Assembly (NCBI GenBank): GCA_039519185.1
Contig: CM076851.1
Span: 51,504,751-51,568,750 of the forward strand
Direction: 5' to 3'
DNA: 64,000 bases
Origin: Astragalus membranaceus
Lineage: Eukaryota; Streptophyta; Magnoliopsida; Fabales; Fabaceae
This document shows, in pieces, positions 8,955 through 19,847 of the stretch. Every line of letters begins with the position of its first letter. Position 1 is the stretch's first letter. The position numbers were made by a program, and so were the translations under genes. The notes under the pieces are model-generated. The model saw only the letters and a program-made list of their open reading frames with translations. It did not search any database and had not been told where the DNA came from.

Positions 8955-11200
8955 TCAAGCATCTGATATCGGAAAAACCACAGTTTTCTCTTCTGTCTGA
9001 GCATCGATCTTAACAATCTGATTCCCATCAACCTCATGGTCGACATCAATCAGCGCCCGATCCAAGCAAAGAGAAGGATTAACCAGAGCAGCTTGCTGAA
9101 GGTCACACTCAAAACCTTCCTTGTATAGCTCGATTGCAGATTTGGCGGCCTCCCTGGCTTCCTTCGTGGCTTCATTTGCGATTCTTGCAGCCTCTTTAGC
9201 ATTTTTCCTACTTTGCTGAAGAGCTGCTAAAAGTTCGGCGTTCCGAGCATCAGGATCCATACTGGTACCAGTTCCAGCCTCTGAGGCCCTTTTCAAATTG
9301 TCTTCCAAAACGACGATTCGATCCTCTAAACGCCTGATTTGTCCTTTAGCCTCGGCCACAGACCCCTCCAGTTTTTCCACCTGTACTTCAAGCTCCTTCA
9401 CTCGAGCCATGAAACCTCGTCCCGACGTACCACTTCCTCGGACCGACGTGCCGTTTCCCCCTGCTTTTCCTTCAAAGTTTAAAGCTCTTGCTTGGCACGG
9501 GCCAGCTCTTTCGATTTCAAAGACATATCCTCCACAAGCTTGGCCCTCTTTAATTTTTTGAGCTCCAACTTTTCTACAAAAAGTACAATAAAGAAGGTAT
9601 CAAAATCAAGTGAAAGGTCAAAGCGAATCAGCGAAAATAAACAACGTTAGGAAACACATACCTTCAGCTCTTTGCTCGAATTTTTGCTTTTCGATCTTAT
9701 GAACCTCTGCCAAATTCACAAAAATCTGGGCCGATGCTCCAACAGGGTTTGCCCGCCATTGAGCATAAGTTTGTTCCAAGAACTTTTCCTCCAACGGAAC
9801 GACCTTATCTTGGTGCTTCGGTCTCCTCGAGGTCTTGCTCTTCTTTACCGGCCTTGGCTCACCCCCAGCCTCACCTCGCACCCTTTTTTCAGAAACCCTT
9901 GCATCAGCTTGGTGAGCAACAGGGGAAGGAGAATCTGGGACAAGATCGATCCTATCGTGAGCCAGATCCTCCTGTGTAACAGTGTTAATCAGAGAAGCGG
10001 GAATAGCAGACTCGGCTGCAATCTCATTTTGGGGAGACGTTGGAATAGGAACATCCCCCTCTTCAACATCGACCGGAAGGTCGACAGTCTTCATTGCCAG
10101 TGCCTCCTTCTTTCGCCAAGACCGTCTGCTCAAAAGAGGTAAAAGGAGGCCGGATATTCATTTCATTAATCAACATATGGTACAGGGTAAACTTAAGCTC
10201 TCCGGGCCATAAAGCTACATGCTCTCCTTCTTTCATACCTTCGATCCTCCAAACTCGTTTCGAGCGCCTAGAAGCCTTCCTACCGATCGCCTCCAAATTA
10301 AAACCATACCGATACAAGGATTCGGTCTCCAAAATACTACTAGAAACCCAATCATATTGAGAGACCTCTCGTACCGGTACGTCATAATCCACACAACCAG
10401 TACTGGAGTAACCATCAAAAGAAGCAACAGAAGCTCGACTGGAACCTGGTTGGCTCGAAGGGCGGAGTTCAGTTTGCTTTCCAGCGTCGCCTTAATCGGA
10501 CCCATCATCAGGGTCAGAACTTGTACCGAGGTCGATCTCGGAACCCTCTGATTCCTCGAGTAGGACTTCCTCATCAGACTCAGAGGTGAAGGTCGTCACA
10601 TCCACCAAACGATCCTCCTCCATATCTTCAGCAGCACCCTCGTTTAGTTCATTGGCATCATTTACAGGTGAAGATCTTCCACCTTCAAAATTATCCTCCG
10701 CCTTATCACTCTCAGGGGCAGAAGCAGAATGCTCTTGCACATCAGGAGCAGCAACTTCAATAGGATCGGTACGAACTTCAGGGATTTCGCCACCAGAGGC
10801 CATAACCTTCGTAAACTCCTTACAATACTGCGTAAAGTCTCTCCGAGTTTGTTTTGTCCTCGCCAGGACGAATCTGCAGAAATGGGGGACGAAATGCCAG
10901 GGTTAAAGATCGAAAAATGGATTCGCGAGCAAGTCGGAACCCGACCTGACGACCCCCATTCTGAGTTCATAAAAGTTTGGGGGAGGTCCAGACACAACAA
11001 AAAGAATAGAAAACCAAAACAACAAGAAACTAACCTCGAAACAGAGCTGCAAGATTGATCGTATCTGGAAAGAATGCAGTTGCCGATCTACAAAACCCGA
11101 CCTTAAAGTGCTTCAAAGCTCTCCGAATTTGTTTCACTCGAAAAGGAAGCTCGAGGGCTCTCGAAGACCGACAATCAAAAACAGATAAAGCCAAGCAACA
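8955..11200 (-). pseudogene. Antisense gene of the Tat element (putative gypsy type transposon protein family)
   Basis: This gene lies between pol and the 3' LTR on the opposite strand. I read exon 1 from about 11200 to 11035 and intron 1 at 11034-10874 (GAG|GTTAGT donor, TTTCTGCAG acceptor). Exon 2 starts at 10873 with ATG at 10803 (MASGGEIPEV). A second intron runs 9661-9574. The product has an acidic Ser/Glu/Asp N-terminus, then a domain with IEGMKEGEHVALW and MNIRPPFTSFEQTVL, a basic stretch (RPVKKSKTSRR) and a long C-terminal coiled coil (9410-8955). It resembles the Pfam 'putative gypsy type transposon' family, recalled as PF04195; function unknown. A TAA at 10492, a missing domain middle near 10110 and a frameshift near 9410 make this copy a pseudogene. 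The copy at 43985-59037 is homologous. Confidence 0.75.
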
Positions 11201-11218
11201 AATGAAAGGGTGTGGCCC

Positions 11219-11229
11219 TTTATTTATAG
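11219..11229 (-). promoter_or_regulatory. TATA box of the Tat antisense gene
   Basis: The minus strand reads CTATAAATAAAGGG, about 190 bp upstream of the exon 1 donor. The homologous gene at 43985 has CTATATATAGGG at the same relative place, which supports a real promoter. Confidence 0.65.
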
Positions 11230-11596
11230 TGAGGCGAAATTGATGGGCTTGGGCCGGGAAGTCGAAACGTCACGCCCAATCAGGGTCCATTGGTTCGCAC
11301 GCTAGAAGACAAAACGTCACCATCTTGCGCCGCCAATTAACGCACGCCATGTCAGAAACATCAATACCTGGAACTGATTCCAAAGCAGCACTGATTCCAA
11401 AACGTTGTCTTCCCCACCAAGAAGCTTGGCAACTTGCGTTGCCTTCCTCGCCCAGAAGCTCGGCAATTTTGATCATCAAACCAAGATTTTCAATATCGAC
11501 ATCAGCTCAGGGCTAAGGGAACTTCCACTCAAAAGGTCTAAACAGCAAAAGGTCGCACCATCTCATCAAGTCAAGATCGCCCCTCAAGCGACCAGA

Positions 11597-11609
11597 CTTG
11601 GGGGGCCAC
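11597..11609 (+). other. Polypurine tract of the Tat element
   Basis: CTTGGGGGGCCAC lies immediately before the 3' LTR start TGTTATGG, the position of the plus-strand primer. Confidence 0.7.
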
Positions 11610-11862
11610 TGTTATGGTAATAGTAATATCTGCTAGTTACACCCCCCCCCCTTCGCAAAGCCCAGTCAATTTAAGGCCCATTACATGAAATCAGGGTCCA
11701 AATCATCAAGGGTCAAGATCACACGACGAGATCGAACGGCCCAAAGCCATCAAGACAAGCACCACTAAAACTATATAAATACAGCATTCAATGCTCATTA
11801 ATGGTAAGAAAGCTTTACAACTTAAACTTATTCACTCAAATACTGACTTGAGCGTCGGAGTG
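11610..11862 (+). repeat. 3' LTR of the Tat element, first part
   Basis: Matches 5' LTR positions from TGTTATGG to GTCGGAGTG. It is cut by the gag-only element, whose TSD GAGTG occupies 11858-11862 and 16553-16557. Confidence 0.93.
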
Positions 11863-12842
11863 TGTTTACCGTGATTTTTGGTAAACACCGCTAGTTACAC
11901 GTGTGTGTTGCTTGCGAGATCAACTAGAAACATCTCAGAACATTTGCGAATAAAGCTTTATTAAGAATTATTGATGTTTATGATGATAAATATTTTAATG
12001 GAGTAAAACAATGAAGAAATGCATGTGTTTAAGAAGAAATGCAAAAATGTAGTGAAGTGCAGAAAAAATGCAGGAAATGTAGATAAAGAAAAGAAGATTA
12101 AAAAACAGTAAAAAGGTAGGAATTCGTAAAGGAAACAAATAAACTGCAGAAATCTTTAAAGGAATAATAAATACATTACTGAATTTAAAGGTTGGTACGC
12201 AGATTCATACATTGAATTCCTTTGACTCTGTTTTCTCTGATGCGGAAGTAAGAGTTTTGCGGAAGTTTATGTAGAAATGAAATATGCGACCTCTGTTCTA
12301 TGTACAGAACTACTATTTATAAAGAAAAACTAATAACCGCACAGCGGTTTCAAAACTAAGCTAACTGTTTGGCTAATTCGACCAAGTAACTGCTCCATCT
12401 TTCGACTACATTGTTGTTGTCCCTTTCGACCAGCACTCTTTGACTTAACCTGTTATCTGGATATTGTTCATCTTCCTGTCGAACTACTGGCTTCAGCTTT
12501 CCAAATATCGCTAAGTTATGCGCTACGCTGATTCTCCCTGTACACGGCTTCTCGTTGTCGAAATAGTGGTCCTTCTTCTTAAATCTATCAAGTCAAACTT
12601 TGTTGACATGTAACTGCCTACGCCTTCGACAGCATCACTACTCTGATCTTCGACTAAACTCCTTGGTTTCTTTCTCGTCGAAACTTTGCCTTTAAACTCT
12701 CAGTTTCCTTAAGTCTTGGGCATAGTCGAAATTACTCTTCGCAACGCCTTTCCAATGTCGAATATCAACATTTCTTATTTAAAATGACAAGTCAACATCA
12801 TTGACTGCATTTAATTGAGCCTGGTGAAAATGCAGGCTAACA
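11863..12842 (-). repeat. 3' LTR (left) of the gag-only element
   Basis: Nearly identical to 15572-16552. It contains many TTCGAC/GTCGAA motifs in its second half. Confidence 0.93.
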
Positions 12843-13197
12843 AATTGCCCCCCAAAAATGTCGTTTTCGACTGAGGCATAAACGAAGACAGAAAATGACA
12901 TTTTTCGACAGAGAATTTTTTGCAACCATTTGTTGATTTAATTCAGCTTCCAAAGCCGCTTTTTCTTTGTTGTCGGCCACATAAGCCGTAATCCTATCCC
13001 ATGTACTGGGCTTAAAAAACCATTTAAGGTCCCTCCCAACCAGTAGGCTTGACAAAGCCTCTTGGGTGGCTATCTTCATCTATAATCTCCCTCTCCCAAA
13101 CAAAACCATAATTTGGGTGTAGCGTAACAGAAGAGAAAACATTGTCTTGGTTTGTATAACCAAGTTCAGAAGAAGAGCATGGCGCAATGTTCGTCAA
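12843..13197 (-). other. PPT and residual 3' interior of the gag-only element
   Basis: Read on the minus strand, TTTTTGGGGGGCAATT abuts the 3' LTR and is the likely polypurine tract. A short frame at 13079-12837 (MKIATQEALSSLLVGRDLKW) has no family I recognise. It may be a scrap of pol left after internal deletion. Confidence 0.55.
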
Positions 13198-15473
13198 TTA
13201 TTTGTCGAAGGTTTTTCTGGTTATAGCATTAACCTCTGTTTTGAAGTAACTCTGGTCACCTTCTATGTTTTCGACCAATCCATCCTCTCTCCATGTGATC
13301 AATCTTTGATGGAGATTTGACATTTTGTCAACTCCCTTCATTTTGTCATCACATTGGTCCTCAGTGACCACTTCGACATTGACCTTGGAGCTTACAGTGG
13401 CTCTTTTCAAATTACCCTTTCCAACAGTATCACTAGACACTTCGACCATAGCAATGTCAACTTCGACATACATTGCTTCGTTCGTTGGTAGAGGATCTGC
13501 ATAAATTTTCATTGGAGGCTTTGACTTGTCTCCAAATTTGAGCCTTCCTTCGTTCAATGCTTTTTGAACCAAATCCCTGAAAAGGGCACAACGAGCAGTG
13601 TTATGGCCCAAGAAGTTATGAAATTTACAAAAACCTCTTTTCTGTCTTTGTTCCAATGGTGGTGTTTTTAGGCCTTTAGGCACTAAAATTTGACCATCAG
13701 CAACTAGCAGATCAAATATTTCGTCGCATTTAGAAACATCAAAAGTATATGTTTTTGCAACGAATTTATCGATTTTAGGTTCGACAGGATTTTTTCCGTC
13801 TGAAGGCCTTAATAGCTTACAAGTATAAGGAGGTCCAGGCTGTAATTCAGTAATATTAACCTCTTCTTCAACACTTTCATAAGATATGTCGAATTCTTGG
13901 TCATTGTTGTTAGCATTGACATAGGCAACCTTTCCTATTTTGTCGAACCCACCGGTTCTGGCCTTTTCATCCTTAAGCCTTTCAACTTGTCGAACTCTAT
14001 CAGCCAGTTGTGCCATATCTCTTAGGTGTAGAGTATCTAGCTTTTTCCTAATAGAATAATCTAGGCCACCAGCAGCCATTTCGACTAACTCATGCTCGGG
14101 TATCTGAGTAAAACATCTAGCTTTGAGAAGTCTAAATCTATTGAGATAATCATCAATAGATTCTGGCATTTTGCGTCGAACACTTGCCAATTCTTTAAGG
14201 CTAATCTTACATTGGCCCAGTAGAATTGTTCATGAAATGCTTTTTCCAATTGATTCCAATTAAACATGGAATGTGGGGGTAATGTAGTGAACCATGTGAA
14301 TGCATTTTTTGTTAAAGAATTTGGGAAATATTTCATTCTTAAATTCTCATTTTGCGCTATGTCACCAGCCTCAGTCAGATATCGCGCAATATGTTCGACA
14401 GTGGATTCGCTGGTTTCTCCAGCAAATTTTGTGAACTTAGGGATTTTCCATCCCCTAGGCAAATCTGTTTGTATCACATATTCCGACAGGGGAGATACAA
14501 AATTGGGTCTATGCAAGCCTAAGTTAAGACCATTTTGGGCTAAAATTGTTTCGACTAGATTTGCCAAATTATTTTGATTACCAAAGTTGTTTTGCTGAAC
14601 ATGTCTTACTACTTCGTCAGCATCTTGGTTTCTATTAACCAATACCATTTCAGGCACAGGTTCTTCGATAGCCATTATTTGTCTTTGATCGACAGGAATT
14701 GTATAGTTGGGCCTTTCGACGGGTAATTCTACAGGCTTAACATTTTGGACTTGGGGAATTCGCTGGTTGTGTGCTGGTGGAGTGCCAAAGAAATCAGCAA
14801 TTCGACCCATTTGTGTAGCTAACATTTGGTAACTGTCATTTGTGTTCTGAATTAATGGGTTAAACACTGTACCAATTTGTTGTGTTAGCATATTAACCAT
14901 ATCGTGGTTACTATCATCCATCTGTTGCCTTAATGCCAACAAAGACGAGGTAGTTATCGAAGGCTGTGGGTTTCAACTATAAATATTTTCTGGGGAATTA
15001 TTTATAGGTGAAAAACTTGAGGCTAAGTTTTCTGCATACGTAGATGCATTTGTTTGAAGCCCTGCCATCATGGCTGTTGGCATGCCATATGGGTAATTTC
15101 GACCATTCATGAAATTGAATGGCATATTCCCCATCATGGAGTTTGCCATAAAGGGCATTGTCGGATTTAAATTAGGTGATACAGGGACCATATTCGACAA
15201 AGGGTTAATAGTAGGAACAGTTGTTGCAGTTACACCTACAATTGTCGGAGAAGGAATCAGAGCGGTTACTCTTGGAGCGGTTACTCCTGGAGCGATTACT
15301 CCTGGAGCGGTTACTCCTGTAATGGTTGGAGAAGATGCAGGAGCAGTTACTCCTGACATATTTGCAGCGTTTGTATTGTTAACTGACGCTTGAGAATGAG
15401 CGTTTGATGTAGAAGCATCATTCATATTTGAGCGTGGCATTTCAATAGTACGCCTACCACTTCTTAACTGCAT
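13198..15473 (-). pseudogene. gag of the gag-only gypsy element, broken by one stop and one frameshift
   Basis: Starts MQLRSGRRTIEMPRS at 15473, about 80 bp inside the 5' LTR. A Pro/Val/Thr/Ala-rich N-terminus with repeated GVTAP/PGVTA units precedes the TGA at 14975-14973. The same frame then continues (LALRQQMDDSNHDMVNML) into a gag domain (GWKIPKFTKFAGE, NAFTWFTTLPP, NWNQLEKAFHEQF). A 1-nt loss near 14187 shifts the frame, after which MPESIDDYLNRFRLLKARC continues. The zinc knuckle is CKFHNFLGHNTARC (C-x2-H-x4-H-x4-C), the same CHHC variant as in the surrounding Tat element. This suggests a related lineage and possible dependence on Tat-type enzymes. The tail is rich in acidic residues and ends ITRKTFDK. 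Confidence 0.85.
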
Positions 15474-15550
15474 GCAAAGTGTAAATTGCTGATTTTATGT
15501 TTGATAAAAACCCAGAATTACTTAGTAAAACTTTAATAATTAGCACAAAT

Positions 15551-15568
15551 GTCCCACCGGGCATGCCA
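15551..15568 (-). other. Primer-binding site of the gag-only element
   Basis: The minus strand reads TGGCATGCCCGGTGGGAC, three bases after the 5' LTR. It starts TGG as expected; tRNA identity was not assigned. Confidence 0.65.
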
Positions 15569-15571
15569 ATT

Positions 15572-16552
15572 TGTTTACCGTGATTTTTGGTAAACACCGC
15601 TAGTTACACGTGTGTGTTGCTTGCGAGATCAACTAGAAACATCTCAGAACATTTGCGAATAAAGCTTTATTAAGAATTATTGATGTTTATGATGATAAAT
15701 ATTTTAATGGAGTAAAACAATGAAGAAATGCATGTGTTTAAGAAGAAATGCAGAAATGTAGTGAAGTGCAGAAAAAATGCAGGAAATGTAGATAAAGAAA
15801 AGAAGATTAAAAAACAGTAAAAAGGTAGGAATTCGTAAAGGAAACAAATAAACTGCAGAAATCTTTAAAGGAATAATAAATACAATACTGAATTTAAAGG
15901 TTGGTACGCAGATTCATACATTGAATTCCTTTGACTCTGTTTTCTCTGATGCGGAAGAAAGAGTTTTGCGGAAGTTTATGTAGAAATGAAATATGCGACC
16001 TCTGTTCTATGTACAGAACTACTATTTATAAAGAAAAACTAATAACCGCACAGCGGTTTCAAAACTAAGCTAACTGTTTGGCTAATTCGACCAAGTAACT
16101 GCTCCATCTTTCGACTACATTGCTGTTGTCCCTTTCGACCAGCACTCTTTGACTTAACCTGTTATCTGGATATTGTTCATCTTCCTGTCGAACTACTGGC
16201 TTCAGCCTTTCCAAATATCGCTAAGTTATGCGCTACGCTGATTCTCCCTGTACACAGCTTCTCGTTGTCGAAATAGTGGTCCTTCTTCTTAAATCTATCA
16301 AGTCAAACTTTGTTGACATGTAACTGCCTACGCCTTCGACAGCATCACTACTCTGATCTTCGACTAAACTCCTTGGTTTCTTTCTCGTCGAAACTTTGCC
16401 TTTAAACTCTCAGTTTCCTTAAGTCTTGGGCATAGTCGAAATTACTCTTCGCAACGCCTTTCCAATGTCGAATATCAACATTTCTTATTTAAAATGACAA
16501 GTCAACATCATTGACTGCATTTAATTGAGCCTGTTGAAAATGCAGGCTAACA
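15572..16552 (-). repeat. 5' LTR (right) of the gag-only element
   Basis: 981 bp with TG...CA ends; partner of 11863-12842. Confidence 0.93.
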
Positions 16553-16730
16553 GAGTGTTATTGCAGGTACAACCTCGCCATCTCAAGATCGACCACCTCA
16601 AGCTCGAACAAGTCCGATCTCCTCAAGATCGACTATCCCAAGACCAAAGGACATAAACAGAATCAAGGATAAAACATCTACTAACTGCGTAATACCAATC
16701 ACTAAGATCGGAAGCACAATACCGAACAAC
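16553..16730 (+). repeat. 3' LTR of the Tat element, second part
   Basis: Resumes after the duplicated GAGTG and runs to CCGAACA at 16728. The last bases plus two target bases (CGAACAAC, 16723-16730) form the left TSD of the hAT. They reappear at 17871-17878. Confidence 0.92.
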
Positions 16731-17870
16731 TAGGGGTGTGCATAGTTACCGGTTTACTTGTTACCTTACTTAAACCATATTGGACCATTTTATAAAAGCC
16801 CATACTGATTTTATAATTTACTGGTCCAAATATGTTAAACAAAAAACAGTGTTACCGGGAGTCCACTTTTTCCAAACCGGTATACCATTTCACACACGCA
16901 CACATCTTTTCCTTCTTTCGTTCTTCAACCTTCATTCCTTTCTTTCTTCGACCTTCAGTCCTTCATTCATCGACTTTCTTCTACCCTGTTCCTCGACTTC
17001 CTTCCTTTCTTTCTTCGACCTTCATTTTTATAGTGATAGAGGCACAGTTGCTCACCAAATCGGAACCCTAACCCCCAAATCGGAGAAAACCTCTAATTCG
17101 AACAACAGATCCCCAAACTCGCTCGAACTTCCCTCTCACTCTTCTCTCGCTCAACACTCGCAGCAGGTTTCGTTTGTTGTTGTATTGTCAGTCCCTTTTA
17201 TTCTCTATGGGTGACTCATGCATCTGTGCTTTTGTGGTGGCTGTGTGGTAACAGTGGCGTTGATTCAATTGCTTTCTTGGGATTCAGTGGGATTATGTGA
17301 TTTTGTGGTGGTTGTATGGTAACAGTGGCGTTGATTTTCTGGTGACTGTGTGGTAACAGTGGTGCCTTCTTTCAATTTTAATAACTTGTTAACTCATGTT
17401 GCTTCAAGCCTTCAATTTGATAGTTTAATTTGTATATTCATATTGTTTCAGTATGTTTGAAAGAATATTCATATTGATAAATTTGAAGGAATGCTTCATT
17501 ATATATTTGCGTGGGTTGCAGAGTGAGATACAACTTTTGTTTTTTTATGATGAAATTACTCTGCTTCAGTGTATAATTGATATCTGTGAAATACATTTTT
17601 GTGTGTGACGGTAATGTGCATCAGAAAATGATTTAACAGATGCTTATTTTCTTAGCACCAAAAACTGGTTTTTAGAATCGGTAAACCATTTCCCGAAGGT
17701 AAAAACCGGTTCTAAAACGGTAAACTGGTTTTCAATGCATAACCGGTTTTGAACCGGTTCCGAACCGGTTTTAAAAATGTAAACCGGTTTTTACAAAGTG
17801 GTAAACCAAAACCGAATTTAAAAGAGGTATGGTATGGTGTGGTATGAATTTTGTACCATACACACCCCTA
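16731..17870. mobile_element. hAT-like element, non-autonomous (1.14 kb)
   Basis: The termini TAGGGGTGTG and CACACCCCTA are perfect inverted repeats flanked by the 8-bp duplication CGAACAAC, the hAT hallmark. No transposase is present. The interior has a pyrimidine-rich stretch with CTTCGACCTTCA-type repeats (about 16910-17020), a genic-looking segment (17040-17215) and a GTGGTAACAGTGGCGTTGATT repeat (copies near 17248, 17317 and 17350). Confidence 0.9.
17690..17815. repeat. AACCGGTT palindromic cluster in the right subterminal region of the hAT
   Basis: Several AACCGGTT or AACCGGTTT words and near-matches occur within 120 bp of the right end. Single matching words occur near the left end (ACCGGTTTAC at about 16749). 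Such subterminal motifs commonly bind hAT transposase. Confidence 0.65.
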
Positions 17871-17881
17871 CGAACAACTAC

Positions 17882-18858
17882 GTCAAAGCATTCACACACT
17901 TAATAACCATTACATCTATTAATAGAAAGATCTTCGGTATTCATTTATTTTTCTTTAAAAAAAAATTAGTGTTGGAGAGAGGTAGACTAGAGTAATGGCA
18001 AGGAATCAACATCCAAACAACGTCGATCAATCTACAACATAAGTTTCAATAACTTTTCTCCATTATATGAGGCCGACCTCGCAATAGTAACCCGGAGACG
18101 TCGACTCACTCACATGGTACTATTTTAATCAACGAGTTGAGAATGCATTTTATTCCAAAAGCTTGAAGTCACATGAGTTGCAACTTGCATTTCTGCCCAT
18201 ACCACTGCCACACATACCAACATATGGTGATAGTCAACCATAAGGAAAAGGACAAAAAGAAAAAGATGGAAGGGCGCACCTTTCTATGATCTTTTGATAT
18301 AATTTAATTTAACTTGTATTCCTAGAGCATCATGATTATCGTCATTAGGCGTAAGTGGTAAATGCATTCTAATTAACGAGAGAGACTCGACTATACTAAG
18401 ATTGATTTCCAGCGATGAAACAATTTTAGGCCAGACTTTACATGCTTCTAGCCAAACTCTAAATTAGTGTGTTTAGTTCTGCAGTGACGAGAATTTAGTT
18501 TGCAGAATTGAGTTTAGTTAAAAGTGATTTTCACCAATCATTGTTGTTTGGATAGATTGGATCAAAAGCACTTTTGTGTCTAAAATTACCAAAATGGGGA
18601 TAAGTTAAAATTGTACTACTAACTTAAAATTTGATAAAATATACAAAATTTTACTTACTTTTTTTTTACTTTATGTTACCAAAATAGGTTTGAACTTTGA
18701 AAATGCTCGCATATGTGTATTTATTTGTATTGAATTATTTTTTCATTTTGTTATTTATATATTTTTTATGTGAATTCTTAAAAATATAGGCATAAAGTAA
18801 AATACTATTAGCTTATATATTTTACTTTTTTATAAAAAAAAGTCAAATACATAAGCTA
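17882..18858. repeat. Intergenic with a dispersed MITE-like repeat at about 18466-18680
   Basis: No gene seen. The segment with TTTAGTTAAAAGTGATTTTCA, TTGTTGTTTGGATAG and TACCAAAATGG recurs at about 29563-29810, so it is a dispersed repeat. Its ends are not resolved. Confidence 0.55.
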
Positions 18859-18867
18859 ATAGTATTA

Positions 18868-19838
18868 GGGCGTTAACTTTTGTACCCCCATACTTAGACA
18901 CTATACCCCCACATTTTTTTCCAATTTTACCCCTTAGCAAAAATGCAAAACTGATTTATCATTTTAATAGATAAATTCAGTTTGCATTTTCATAAATCCA
19001 GATTTATCTATTGAAATGATAAATCCGTTTTGTTAAAAAAATGCAAAACGGATTTATCATTTTAATAGATAAATCTGTTTTGTATTTTCTAAAATTGGAT
19101 TTATCTATTAAAATGATAAATCTGTTTTGTTTAATAAAAATTCAAAACGGATTTATGAAAACACCACTAAAAATGCAAAACAGATTTAATGAAAACACCA
19201 CTAAAAATCTAATAAAATCAAAAGAAGGTTATGCAAAAAAAAATTAGATTTTTTGGAACTTATGAAAAATTCAAAAACTAATAAAAAATGGTAAAAGATG
19301 GAATTTGAGATTTTTAGCCCCACAGTCCAGATAGAAGTCCCTTCTTGAGGAGTTATGGTTCCTGGTTTTTTTTTTAATTTAATAGCTGTGGTTTCGGGAC
19401 AATCAAAGTATGTTACCCGAAAACCGATTTTTTAGGTTTGATTATCTAGCCGGCGTACAACATCATCACGTGTAACGAATATCTGCACACCGAACAGAAC
19501 TAAAAGATTACCGATATCCATATCTATTTTAATTTTTTAAAAAAATTAATTATTATTTTTAAAGAGACTTATCTATTTTGTTTTGAAAAATGGATTTATC
19601 TATTTAATAGATAAATCCGGTTTTGAAAATTACAAAACGGATTTATCTATTTAATAGATAAATTTGTTTTACAATTTTTCAAAACGGATTTATCTATAAA
19701 TCTGTTTTCAAGTTTTTTAATACAACGGATTTATCCTAAAAATAGATAAATATGTTTTACATTTCTAAGGGGTAAAATGGGGATAAATGATTTTTGTGTG
19801 ATATGATGTCTAAGTGTGGGGTACAAAAAATGCTAACC
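18868..19838. mobile_element. Mutator-like MITE (971 bp) with internal palindromes
   Basis: The 9-bp duplication ATAGTATTA (18859-18867 and 19839-19847) flanks related inverted ends: GTTAACTTTTGTACCCCC on the left, and GGTTAGCATTTTTTGTACCC on the minus strand at the right. A shared ACTTAGACA lies further in. The interior is a series of palindromes built on AAACGGATTTATC...GATAAATCCGTTTT. No protein is encoded. Confidence 0.78.
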
Positions 19839-19847
19839 ATAGTATTA

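Larger units (their letters stand above)
11863..16552 (-). mobile_element. Gag-only Ty3/gypsy LTR retrotransposon (4.7 kb), nested in the Tat 3' LTR
   Basis: Two LTRs of about 980 bp start TGTTTACCGTG and end CAGGCTAACA, flanked by a perfect GAGTG duplication. The interior of 2.7 kb holds gag on the minus strand and no protease, RT or integrase, so it is a non-autonomous element that needs enzymes in trans. LTR differences: about six substitutions and one 1-bp indel in 980 bp. That is younger than the host Tat element, as nesting requires. Confidence 0.92.
2209..17876 (+). mobile_element. Ty3/gypsy LTR retrotransposon, Tat lineage, with two nested insertions
   Basis: Order: 5' LTR, PBS, gag-protease, RT, RNase H, second RNase H-like domain, integrase, spacer, antisense gene on the minus strand, PPT, 3' LTR. 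The PBS type, the DQGS protease, the CHHC zinc knuckle in gag, the two RNase H domains and an antisense gene before the 3' LTR all point to the Tat lineage. Removing the nested LTR element (11863-16552 with TSD) and the hAT (16731-17870 with TSD) leaves an element of about 9.8 kb with matching ACTAC duplications. The LTRs differ by about six substitutions in 421 bp, giving roughly half a million years at an assumed 1.3e-8 substitutions per site per year. Pol carries several stops and frameshifts, so the element is dead as an autonomous unit. Confidence 0.92.
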
